From: JASFQI01 sp050115555
GTDB lineage: Bacteria; Desulfobacterota; DSM-4660; Desulfatiglandales; HGW-15
Assembly: GCA_050115555.1 (NCBI GenBank)
Contig: JASFQI010000012.1
Span: 1-31,267 of the forward strand
Direction: 5' to 3'
Length of the DNA stretch: 31,267 nucleotides
The stretch's first letter is position 1; every line of letters begins with the position of its first letter. Below the pieces are notes generated by a model. That model made no database searches. It was not told the origin of the DNA and saw only the letters and a list, made by a program, of their open reading frames with translations. A program made the translations under genes and the position numbers. This document shows, in pieces, positions 15,981 through 23,306 of the stretch.

Positions 15981-16078
15981 GAGTTGTAAAAAACCGAGAC
16001 CTAGAGATTTCCCCTAGCGATTCCAGTGGATTAAGTGTACCCAGCAGGCGGTTGAGCGGGATTTTGCGAGACCGTCAA
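15981..16078. repeat. Dispersed ~98 bp intergenic repeat, copy 2
   Basis: This is the second copy of the element at 2388-2485, in the same orientation. The right end is almost identical (TTTTGCGAGACCGTCAA); the left inverted-repeat arm is degraded (GAGTTGTAAAAAACCG). Confidence 0.7.
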
Positions 16079-16150
16079 AAAAATCGAGGTGTGCTCGAAG
16101 GCGTGTGGAATTTCCCGGTGCGGATGGACCGGGCCGTAGGAAAAACGATC

Positions 16151-16201
16151 CGCGGCCGGAAGGAGAGGGCACGAAGAAGTGCCTTTTGCCTTCCGGCCGC
16201 G
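16151..16201 (-). terminator. Rho-independent terminator of the mscS operon
   Basis: An outer 13 bp stem (CGCGGCCGGAAGG and its complement) contains a smaller GGCAC/GTGCC stem. On the minus strand it is followed by ATCGTTTTTCC. It begins five bases after the stop of the 64-residue gene. Confidence 0.75.
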
Positions 16202-16205
16202 AATA

Positions 16206-16400
16206 TCAGTCGGAACGGAACTTCTTTAGATCATAGGTTTTGGCCAGATGGTTTCGCTCTTCCACCGGCAGGGATTCCATATAGGCCTTCCACCCGGGGC
16301 ACCACCCGGTATGCCATCGCCACAGTCTGCCCAGGAGGGAGCGAGGGTTCTTGTCATACCTTGCCCTCAAACCGCAGGTTGCACAGTTGGAAGCCGCCAT
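16206..16400 (-). CDS. Small Cys/Trp-rich conserved protein, function unknown
   Basis: The product is 64 residues with GGGGGAGA ahead of the ATG. Cys6-x2-Cys9 near the N terminus and His30...Cys34 in RWHTGWCPGW could bind zinc or an Fe-S cluster; neither is proven. The block GRLWRWHTGWCPGWKAY resembles small proteins I recall from Desulfobacterota genomes. It follows mscS by 22 bases and is followed at once by an intrinsic terminator, so it belongs to the same transcript. Confidence 0.75.
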   Translation of the reverse strand: MAASNCATCGLRARYDKNPRSLLGRLWRWHTGWCPGWKAYMESLPVEERNHLAKTYDLKKFRSD

Positions 16401-16422
16401 GGAAGATTCTCCCCCGCCCCGT

Positions 16423-17235
16423 TCAATCCTTGTGCTCGTACAGGTGCACGTCGCGCTGCGGGAACGGGATAGAGATGCCCTCCTCGTCGAAACGTTTTTT
16501 GACCTTCTCGGTGATATCCCACAGGACCGTAAAGTAATCCGCGGCGTTGACCCAGGGACGTGCCACGAAGTTCACGCTGCTGTCTCCGAGCTCGAATAGG
16601 GCCACCACGGGCGCGGGGTCCTTGAGGACACGCTCGTCCGATGCGATGACCTCCTCGATCACACTCCGGGCCCGGTCGATATCGTCACTGTAACCGATGC
16701 CGAACACCATATCCACACGCCGGGTTCCCTTGCTGGAGAAGTTCACGATGTTGCCCCCGGTCATGCCCGAGTTGGGAACGATGACTGTCTTGTTGTCCGG
16801 GGTCTTGAGCTGGGTGGTGAAGAGCTGGATCTTCTCCACCGTGCCGGCGGTCCCGCCTCCCTCGATGTAGTCGCCCACGCGAAAGGGACGGAAGATGAGC
16901 AGGAGGAAGCCTGCTGCGAAGTTGGCCAGGGAGCCCTGAAGGGCCAGGCCGATGGCCAGACCGGCCGCACCGATCACGGCAATGAAGGAGGTGGTCTGAA
17001 TGCCCAGCTGCCCGAGTGCGGCCAGGATGAAGAAGACCAGGAGCCCGATGTAGGTGAGCTTTCCCACAAAGGAGGCCACGGTTGGGTCCACTTCGCGTTT
17101 GGCCATGATCTTGTCGACGATTCGCTGGCACAGCCCCGCAACCCACCGTCCGATGACGTAGATGACGATGGCCGCGATCACTTTGATGCCGTAAAAAACG
17201 AACAGGTCCATGATTTGGTTGATTGAGACTTCCAT
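16423..17235 (-). CDS. Small-conductance mechanosensitive channel (MscS family)
   Basis: The product is 270 residues, close to E. coli MscS (286). Three N-terminal membrane helices are visible (about 8-30, 55-78, 85-115). The third is the glycine/alanine-rich pore helix GAAGLAIGLALQGSLANFAA, followed by LLIFRPFRVGDYIEG, the MscS signature, and a beta domain with VPNSGMTGGNIVN. It releases small solutes from the cytoplasm during hypo-osmotic shock. AAAAGGAGC precedes the ATG. Confidence 0.93.
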   Translation of the reverse strand: MEVSINQIMDLFVFYGIKVIAAIVIYVIGRWVAGLCQRIVDKIMAKREVDPTVASFVGKLTYIGLLVFFILAALGQLGIQTTSFIAVIGAAGLAIGLALQGSLANFAAGFLLLIFRPFRVGDYIEGGGTAGTVEKIQLFTTQLKTPDNKTVIVPNSGMTGGNIVNFSSKGTRRVDMVFGIGYSDDIDRARSVIEEVIASDERVLKDPAPVVALFELGDSSVNFVARPWVNAADYFTVLWDITEKVKKRFDEEGISIPFPQRDVHLYEHKD

Positions 17236-17448
17236 GGTTCCAGCTCCTTTTCTTGAGGGTGTTCAATCGCCTCTACGATAGTAGGGTGTATTTTACTCTG
17301 TCTGGGCGGTAGCGCAAAGGCATTTCATGATTCGCGCAGCCCTTCTCGAGTGTTTTCTCCCTTTCTTGCAACGGATACACCCATCCGCTATGCTGCTTGG
17401 GTCGGCGTGACAGGATGCGAACAATCCGAGTGAATGCATGGAGGCCCC

Positions 17449-17724
17449 ATGGATCCCGTGAAAGCGCTACAGACCCTCCCTGGAGTGGGACCCAAGCTGG
17501 CCCGCGTCCTCTTCGACCTGGGTTATCGGGATGTGGACGGGCTTTGCGGCGAGGACCCGGAGTCCATGTACAGAAGGCTCTGCGCCCTGCGAGGGGAGCA
17601 CGTGGACCGCTGCGTGCTCTACGTGTTTCGATGCGCAGTGTACTCGGCCGGCCACGAGGAGCACGATCCCGAGCTCCTCAAGTGGTGGAACTGGAAGGAT
17701 TCGCGACCGGCCGGTTCACCATAG
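17449..17724 (+). CDS. Helix-hairpin-helix protein, Cdd1/pathogenicity-locus type
   Basis: The product is 91 residues. The ATG at 17449 is preferred over 17434 because GGAGG stands four bases before it. A helix-hairpin-helix motif (ALQTLPGVGPKLARVLFDLGY, shown in part) occupies residues 5-27, and VDRCVLYVFRCAVYSAG with two cysteines follows, as in the small Cdd1-like family. DNA or nucleotide binding is plausible; the function is unknown. Its 3' end overlaps the convergent DsbA-like gene by 47 bases. Confidence 0.8.
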   Translation: MDPVKALQTLPGVGPKLARVLFDLGYRDVDGLCGEDPESMYRRLCALRGEHVDRCVLYVFRCAVYSAGHEEHDPELLKWWNWKDSRPAGSP

Positions 17725-18337
17725 GCTCCCACAGGCCTTCTTCCCTGAACCACGCCTCCAGGACGGGGTAGGGCTTCGTGCCTTCCAGTAGGCGATCCTT
17801 CATCACAAAGGTCGGAGCCATGCGAATCCCCAGCTGCCGGGCGCGGGCCCAGTCTGCATCCACGGCTTTCCGGTAGAGCCGTTCCTCGAGCGCCTGAAGG
17901 GCCTGGTCTCGGTCCAGGCCCACGGCCCCGGCCAGGTCCACGAGCACCGCCTTGTCGCCGATGTCCTTCCCTTCCACAAAGAAAGCCTGAAACAATGCCT
18001 CGTGAAAAGGCCTCGCTTTTCCTACGGAGTCGGCCCACGCGGCCAGCTCCTGGGCCAGGCGGCTGTTCGAGACCCGCTTCAGCTCCCCGAAGGGGAGCCC
18101 GAACTCGGCGGCCGTGTCCTGAAGGGAGCGGGCCATGGCCCATGCCTCATCCGGGTCTGCGTCCAGCATCTCTTCCAGGGGCAGGCCCCCGGGCGGCAGG
18201 TTCGGGCGCAGGGGAAAGGCCCGCCAGCGGACGTGGACAGGGTGCTCCTGCTCGAGCTTGTCAATACTCACGGTACTGAAGTAGCACCACGGTCAGATCG
18301 TATCGGAGAAGACCTCAATCTGTTGCAGGTCGGTCAT
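17678..18337 (-). CDS. DsbA/FrnE-family thiol oxidoreductase, probable selenoprotein (U-P-W-C)
   Basis: The full product is 219 residues if the in-frame TGA at 18293-18295 is read as selenocysteine 15. The ATG at 18337 is preceded by GAGGAGG at ideal spacing and opens MTDLQQIEVFSDTI, the normal start of a FrnE/DsbA-like thioredoxin fold. The next codons read TGA-Pro-Trp-Cys-Tyr, so the TGA takes the place of the first Cys of CPWC. After it the frame stays open with family-typical HVRWRAFPLRPNLP, FGLPFGEL, SNSRLAQELAAWA and the cis-Pro segment IRMAPTFVMKDRL. It should catalyse disulfide exchange in the cytoplasm, since no signal peptide is present. Standard translation would start at 18271 and lose the active site. 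A nonsense mutation is the main alternative. Confidence 0.85.
18244..18291 (-). promoter_or_regulatory. Candidate SECIS-like structures after the in-frame UGA
   Basis: Two hairpins follow the UGA. One (18269-18291) pairs eight bases, three of them wobbles, around a UACUUCA loop. The other (18244-18257) has a GCUC/GAGC stem and a GAGCAG loop that begins with G, as bacterial SECIS loops do, but starts about 39 bases after the UGA, slightly far. Neither was folded computationally. Confidence 0.3.
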
Positions 18338-18587
18338 GTTGCACCTCCTCAGCGGGCACCTGGAACTCTAAAGTGCCGGGTTCGGTCTCATTGAGAAAGG
18401 GATAGAGGCGCAAGGATTAGGAAGAAGTCCTTGAGTTGTCAAGAGAAAAAAACTCGATGGGATCCAGGCGTTCATGCCGTTTTCGATTCAGAGAGCGCAT
18501 GGAGCTCTTTCAGCCCTGGAAGGGTATGAGGGCCACCAGGGTGGTTGTGCAACCGCTTGCCGAATGCAGGGCCAGGGGATCCACCGA

Positions 18588-19004
18588 TTAGTGGGCCTGT
18601 TTTCTGCGCACAAGAGTCTGAATCAAGCCGGTCACAAAGAGGGTGAGGGTGATGCCGAAGGCAAAGCCCGTGAGAACAGCCATGGCTAAGCGTTTTGATT
18701 GAACCTGATACCAGTTGTTGATACGGGCCGTCACGTCCTTGGACACGACCGGATAGCGGTTTCCCGTAGGATCAACGGCGAGAAGCGTGTGCTCATCCAA
18801 ATGCTTCTGCAAACGCTTTCCGGAAATAAAGACTTGAAAAGACGTTTCTGTGTTTTCAATCGGTAGTTTGTAGGATTGGTGGGTCCAATAGATGTCCTTA
18901 TTATCGAAAAATGCTGTGTATATATTTACAAAAAAATGGCTGCCTATTGTAAATATACCAATGAAACCAATGAACAATAACGGGTTGATTTTTTTCATGT
19001 TCAT
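18588..19004 (-). CDS. Small membrane protein of unknown function, two TM segments
   Basis: I do not recognise the family. The product is 138 residues from the ATG at 19004, chosen because GAGGGGAA lies ahead of it. A first helix (about 7-30, PLLFIGFIGIFTIGSHFF) and a second (about 105-130, LAMAVLTGFAFGITLTLFVTG) flank a roughly 75-residue extracytoplasmic loop containing DIYWTHQSYKLPIENTETSF. The last residues are basic (RRKQAH), consistent with both ends facing the cytoplasm. The reading frame is more AT-rich than its neighbours, which may indicate acquisition. It may be cotranscribed with the AIM24 gene 57 bases upstream. Confidence 0.65.
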   Translation of the reverse strand: MNMKKINPLLFIGFIGIFTIGSHFFVNIYTAFFDNKDIYWTHQSYKLPIENTETSFQVFISGKRLQKHLDEHTLLAVDPTGNRYPVVSKDVTARINNWYQVQSKRLAMAVLTGFAFGITLTLFVTGLIQTLVRRKQAH

Positions 19005-19061
19005 CGCGATTCCCCTCGCTTCCCGCACACAGGATACGCCTTAAGCGGTGTCTGGCTCCCA

Positions 19062-19757
19062 TCAACGTTTTCCGGTCTGGAAGTACACCTCCTCCTTCGG
19101 CTGGATGACCACGAACCCCTCCCCCTGAAACCGCATCTGCACCGATTCTCCACTCCCCCGGCCCAGGAAGGTCTTGAACGAGATATCGGTCTTGAACTCA
19201 GGGCTCAGCGATCCAGACCATGCCACGGTCGCATTGGGATCCGTCGTAATGGGCGACTGAGGCGTCACCCGTAATGTCAAGGGGTCATAGTGCGTCGTGA
19301 TGGCGATCATTCCGGTCCCGTGGAGCCTCACGTTGAACAGTCCGCCGGCCAGCATTCCCGCAATCTTGCGCATGAGCTCGATGTCCCAATCGATTCCGTT
19401 CTGAAAAGCAAGAAGGTCATTCCCATTGACGTAGAGAGTTTCCGTTTGAAGGTTGAGAATGGAGACTTTCTTCCCCTCGTCGGCAAGGTACAGGCGTCCC
19501 GTGCCTTCCGCCTTTGTCAATCGAGTGCCTTCGCCGCTGACCGCACGTTTCAGCAGTCTTCCGACCCCATGCTCCATGATCCCTTCACGAGTGAATTTGA
19601 TCTCCCCGGTATAAGCGACCATGGAGCCCATTTTCGTCCAGACTTTTCCGCTCAGGTTGATCTCGAGAAGCCGATCGGTTTCCAGTTCGAAAAGCCCTTC
19701 GCCAAGATCCCTTTGTCCGGTGGCCTGAACAAATTCATCGACAGTGTATCGTGCCAT
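19062..19757 (-). CDS. AIM24 family protein
   Basis: The product is 231 residues from the ATG at 19757, which has GGAGGAAGG ahead of it; the longer frame to 19856 reads into the upstream gene. The beta-rich TRAP-like AIM24 fold is suggested by FELETDRLLEINLSGKVWTK, GSMVAYTGEIKF, GRLYLADEGKKVSIL, and GLFNVRLHGTGMIAITTHYD with LRVTPQSPITTDPNATVAW. The bacterial role is unknown; the mitochondrial namesake helps organise inner-membrane structure. It follows the cupin lipoprotein gene by 16 bases. Confidence 0.87.
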   Translation of the reverse strand: MARYTVDEFVQATGQRDLGEGLFELETDRLLEINLSGKVWTKMGSMVAYTGEIKFTREGIMEHGVGRLLKRAVSGEGTRLTKAEGTGRLYLADEGKKVSILNLQTETLYVNGNDLLAFQNGIDWDIELMRKIAGMLAGGLFNVRLHGTGMIAITTHYDPLTLRVTPQSPITTDPNATVAWSGSLSPEFKTDISFKTFLGRGSGESVQMRFQGEGFVVIQPKEEVYFQTGKR

Positions 19758-19773
19758 GCCTTCCTCCTCTTCT

Positions 19774-20226
19774 TTATTGCGGCTCGAGAATCGTGATCGG
19801 GGTATCCACAACACCGGCATAAAAAACCACAATCTCTGCGGGAGTCTCTCCTTCATTGATTCCGTAGTGCCACGTATTCACCACCTCGACGATCGGGTCT
19901 CCTGCCTTGAGGTGCAAGGTTTTGCCTTCTTTCGTCACGACCGTGAGTTGCCCACGGAGCAGCACCCCTGCATTGATCACCGGATGCTTGTGCGTGTCGA
20001 GGCGGGTTTCCGATGGAATACGAATCCGCAGAATCGTGACCTCCGCCTGGCCTTGGGGATATGCAGGCAGCACCTCTCCGTTCCAGCTTCTTGTGGTTTT
20101 CACGAGGGTGTTGACTTCAAGAGACGCTTCGTTCCCGTCCGAGGTGCCACGAACCATGGCACAGCCGGCATGCAGAAAAAAAAGAACGGAGAGCACAACG
20201 AATACACGAAGATTATTTTTGATCAT
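19774..20226 (-). CDS. Cupin-domain lipoprotein
   Basis: The product is 150 residues. A lipoprotein signal ends in LFFLHAGC with Cys22 as the lipidated residue. The cupin barrel contains THKHPVINAGVLLRGQLTVV (metal-site His-x-His and the conserved Gly) and a second motif near GDPIVEVVNTWHYGINEG with a further His. It is probably a small metal-binding periplasmic protein; no substrate can be named. AGAAGGGG lies upstream of the ATG. It is the first gene of the pair with AIM24. Confidence 0.82.
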   Translation of the reverse strand: MIKNNLRVFVVLSVLFFLHAGCAMVRGTSDGNEASLEVNTLVKTTRSWNGEVLPAYPQGQAEVTILRIRIPSETRLDTHKHPVINAGVLLRGQLTVVTKEGKTLHLKAGDPIVEVVNTWHYGINEGETPAEIVVFYAGVVDTPITILEPQ

Positions 20227-21045
20227 GGAGACCCCTTCTCTCTTTCAAAGTGAATTTCCGAGTAAAAAACGACGCAGGAGGCATAGTTCAGCCGGGACTG
20301 GCCGCATCGCGTCCTGGCAGCGGCTGGATCCCGAGGAGATACGTTCGAAAACGAGGCATGGCACTGGATGGTGTGCGTGGCTCCGTCGAGATTCCTGTCA
20401 TGCAATTCTTGGACCATGAGCACGTCCTCCGGCACTTTGAAAAGGCTTCGCTCGCGCATTTCTCGAGCTTGCTGCGGGGAGCTTCAATTTGCAGTCGACA
20501 CCGGACCGCGAGGACGGCCCGGACCCGAACCGATGGACGTATTCCGGGTGTCCCGGCACGATAAAGACGCCGTAGAGTCGCTTGCCCGGGTCCTCTCTGG
20601 TCCGGTGACCACGAGCTCGTGCCCGTCTAGGAGTGCTTTTCGGGTACTTGCGGGTTTCAAACTCAGAAATGAGAAGTTTTTTGCAAGATCAAGGAAATCA
20701 ATGGATTACGCGGAGATGTGCTTTAGTACGTCGCACAAGGAATCCCGATGATTGACACAGAGATTGCGCTCCCGGGAACCCGCCCGAAGGGCGGGGTCTG
20801 AGTCACCCGCCAGGGTGCGAAGAAAAAAGCCATTTCTGGATGGAAACTAAATAGGAGTTCTGGACAAGATGTCTTTCTCGTCTCAAGGAGTAGAGGAGCA
20901 GGTCATCCTGAGGCTTTGGGGAAGGCCTGGAATTCTGAGATCGGAAAAGGTTTCCGGGGATACAGCGTGGAAAGATTAAGGATGGCATTCCCTGAAAAAC
21001 CTGGTATGGCAGAAGGCTCATCCTGGGGCGCATGAAGGAAGAGCC
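20227..21045. other. 819 bp without a convincing gene; possible decayed coding remnant
   Basis: Both strands carry only short frames. On the minus strand a frame without a start codon (about 20400-20690) reads LYGVFIVPGHPEYVHRFGSG and could be the remains of a lost gene; it is bounded by stops. A GC hairpin (CCCGCCC-GAA-GGGCGGG) lies at 20779-20795. The right-hand 200 bases are the leader of the MFS gene. No promoter stood out. Confidence 0.4.
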
Positions 21046-22221
21046 ATGAGCGACACGCATCCATCCGGTTTACCCAAAACGTTTCAGACGGACAGGGTCC
21101 TGGCCATTGCCGCGGTCCATTTCATTCATGACATGTACACGAGCTTCCTTGCCCCGGTCCTGCCGCTGATTATCAAGAACCTGGGGCTCTCCCTGACCCA
21201 GGCAGGATCGCTCACCGTGTTCATGCAGCTTCCGTCCCTGTTCAATCCATTGATCGGGGCCGTCTCCGACAGGAAGCACCTGAGCAAGCCATTTCTCATT
21301 CTGTCGCCCGCCTTTACGGCCACCTTCATGTGCATCATCGGGTTTGTGCCGTCCTTCGGGCTGCTTTGCGCCACCTTCTTCGCAGTCGGGATCAGCGTGG
21401 CCGCGCTTCACGTGTCTGCGCCGGTGATGACGGCCGCGATGTCCGGCACGTCCATCGGCAGGGGCATGGGCCTCTTCATGGTGGGCGGTGAGCTGGCCCG
21501 GACCGCCGGCCCGCTGATCGCCGTGTGGGCGGCCTCGAACCTCGGCTTGACAGGAATGTGGCAGCTCATGTTCATGGGGTGGGCCGCATCGGCTGTCCTG
21601 TGGTGGCGGCTGAGAAAGAGCCGGGAAGCGTCCCCGAGCGGGAGCGCGGCGTCGTTTACAGCGATGCTTCGGGAAATGAGGCTCATCATCGCAGGTGTGT
21701 TCGGCATCCTGGTCGCGCGCTCCTTCATGGCCTCGGCCATGACCACGTACCTCCCGACCTTTCTCTTTGGGCAGGGGCACAGCCTGTGGTTCTCGGGCAT
21801 CTCCCTGACCGTCTACGAGGCCGCCGGCGTGGCCGGGGTGTACGTCTCCGGGACGGTCAGCGACCGGGTGGGCCGAAGAAAGGTCCTGCTGGCGGCCACC
21901 GTGCTCTCTCCGGTGCTGCTGTTCCTGCTGCTGTTCTCCAAGGGGGTTCTGCTCTTTGTCGTGTTGCTGCTGCTGGGGTTTACCACCATTGCCACCGGCC
22001 CCGTACTCATGGCCGTGATGATGGAAAACGCCGGGCCGAACCGGGCCGCCGCCAATGGGACCTACATGGCCATCAGTTTCGCCGTTCGGGCGAGTGTGAT
22101 CCTGGTGATCGGGATGGTGAGCGATCTCTATGGCATGCGATCGGCCTTCCTCATGTGTGCGGGCGTGGCCTGCCTGGGGGTCCCGTTTATCTCCCTGTTG
22201 CCCCGTTCTCATGAGATCTGA
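21046..22221 (+). CDS. MFS transporter (fosmidomycin-resistance Fsr-like)
   Basis: The product is 391 residues, the usual MFS size, with about twelve hydrophobic helices. AVHFIHDMYTSFLAPVLPLI in helix 1 recalls the Fsr group. The loop 2-3 motif appears as GAVSDRKHLSKP, and its repeat in the second half as GTVSDRVGRRKVLLAA. It is a drug or metabolite exporter or an organic-anion permease; the substrate is unknown. GAAGGAAG precedes the ATG. It stands alone and is convergent with the DUF169 gene. Confidence 0.88.
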   Translation: MSDTHPSGLPKTFQTDRVLAIAAVHFIHDMYTSFLAPVLPLIIKNLGLSLTQAGSLTVFMQLPSLFNPLIGAVSDRKHLSKPFLILSPAFTATFMCIIGFVPSFGLLCATFFAVGISVAALHVSAPVMTAAMSGTSIGRGMGLFMVGGELARTAGPLIAVWAASNLGLTGMWQLMFMGWAASAVLWWRLRKSREASPSGSAASFTAMLREMRLIIAGVFGILVARSFMASAMTTYLPTFLFGQGHSLWFSGISLTVYEAAGVAGVYVSGTVSDRVGRRKVLLAATVLSPVLLFLLLFSKGVLLFVVLLLLGFTTIATGPVLMAVMMENAGPNRAAANGTYMAISFAVRASVILVIGMVSDLYGMRSAFLMCAGVACLGVPFISLLPRSHEI

Positions 22222-22294
22222 TGGGGGCGGATGCCTTTTTCGGGATTTGCGGGGACCGGGGCGAGAGATCGGCTGTAATCGACATCCTGTGCCC

Positions 22295-23098
22295 TCATCT
22301 GCGCGTGAATTTTTCGATTTGGTCCGGCTTGAAGATGTCGGAGAGCGGCAGGGTGAAGCCCACTTCCGGCTGGTAGCGGAGATAGGACGGAACCGGGTAT
22401 CGAATGCCTCTCTTGTGGGTTTTTTCGAGGCCTTCTACGAGATCCGGTACCCTGAGGGCATGAACGGCCATCATCATCTCGTGATCCTGGCACGCGGCCC
22501 ACACACGGTCGCCGTTTCCCGGCACCACTACCTTGGCATCCTTGTCCAGATAGGCCCCGATGACCCCTTCCGTGCAGGATGCGGCCCTGCCGGAAAACAT
22601 GCCCCCCAGGGGGGTCCCGGTGTGATACGTGGCGCCGTGAACGAGCCTCATCATCTGCGCGGGGTTCACGTAGAGGAGGACCACATCGGGTGGGACGGCT
22701 GTTCTCTCGAGGGGAGAGTAGACAACCGTAAGATCGTCCCCAAGCTCCAGTAACCGAAAGCGTTCCAGAATCTCCGTTGCGGCCTCCTCGTTCAGGGCAT
22801 AGTCCATCTGTGAAAAGAAGTGAATCGCCCCCTGCTTGTCGATGACCCGCTCCCACCCATAGGTGTGGCTCGCAATGGCGCACCCTGCATCCTCCCGCGT
22901 AAAGGCCACGGTCCATCCGTAGCGACGGGCCATCGCAGCCCCCTGACAAGGCGCCATCTTGACCCCCAGGTCGCGAAAGGGTCGCTTTGCTTTTGCGGGA
23001 ATCGAATCTTTCGCCTCCGTGATCTTGACCGCAACCGGCATCGTAGAAGGATTGACCAGCTCTCGCAGTTTGCGGCCCATGCTCGTCCATTTTTCCAT
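22295..23098 (-). CDS. DUF169 family protein
   Basis: The product is 267 residues, soluble, with no signal peptide. The N-terminal STMPVAVKI, the MAPCQGAAMARRYG block, and the C-terminal GNGDRVWAACQDHEMMMAVH and PVPSYLRYQPEV match DUF169, a family common in anaerobes and archaea with no established reaction. Cysteines in APCQG, GCAIAS, ASCTEG and AACQDHE are candidates for metal or cluster binding. AAGGGAAA lies upstream of the ATG. Confidence 0.83.
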   Translation of the reverse strand: MEKWTSMGRKLRELVNPSTMPVAVKITEAKDSIPAKAKRPFRDLGVKMAPCQGAAMARRYGWTVAFTREDAGCAIASHTYGWERVIDKQGAIHFFSQMDYALNEEAATEILERFRLLELGDDLTVVYSPLERTAVPPDVVLLYVNPAQMMRLVHGATYHTGTPLGGMFSGRAASCTEGVIGAYLDKDAKVVVPGNGDRVWAACQDHEMMMAVHALRVPDLVEGLEKTHKRGIRYPVPSYLRYQPEVGFTLPLSDIFKPDQIEKFTRR

Positions 23099-23306
23099 AG
23101 GATTTCCCTTTTGCCGATGAAACGGGTTGAACTTCTCATGTAGAACCGTTTATACACTCGGTCCACGTTTTTTCTTTATCAAGGATAACACGCAGCATTC
23201 CCAGAACAAAGGCCTGGAAACCCTGCGGTTTGAAGAAATGGGGAAAAGAGGTCTCAGACGAAGGCCTCTTTCGATTATTGCCTTGGATTTTGCTTTGCAC
23301 GAACGG

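Larger units (their letters stand above)
15760..16205. other. AT-rich intergenic region with repeat copy 2 and palindromes
   Basis: These 446 bases lie upstream of the nitroreductase-like gene. From left to right they hold two TGGTGACAAAA copies, an AT-rich stretch (about 15838-15900), the dispersed repeat (15981-16078) and the terminator of the mscS operon (16151-16201). No gene is seen. Confidence 0.55.

Noticed and set aside
18293..18295. TGA read as an ordinary nonsense mutation making a pseudogene
   Set aside because: The codon replaces precisely the catalytic Cys, while the upstream start, ribosome site and the whole downstream frame are intact.
20223..20459. 78-codon minus-strand frame before the cupin gene
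   Set aside because: No ribosome site, no recognisable pattern, low-complexity mixture; kept only as part of the unexplained gap.
21070..22212. 380-codon minus-strand frame opposite the MFS gene
   Set aside because: Its composition (His, Gly, Arg, Gln) is that of an antisense shadow of a membrane protein gene.
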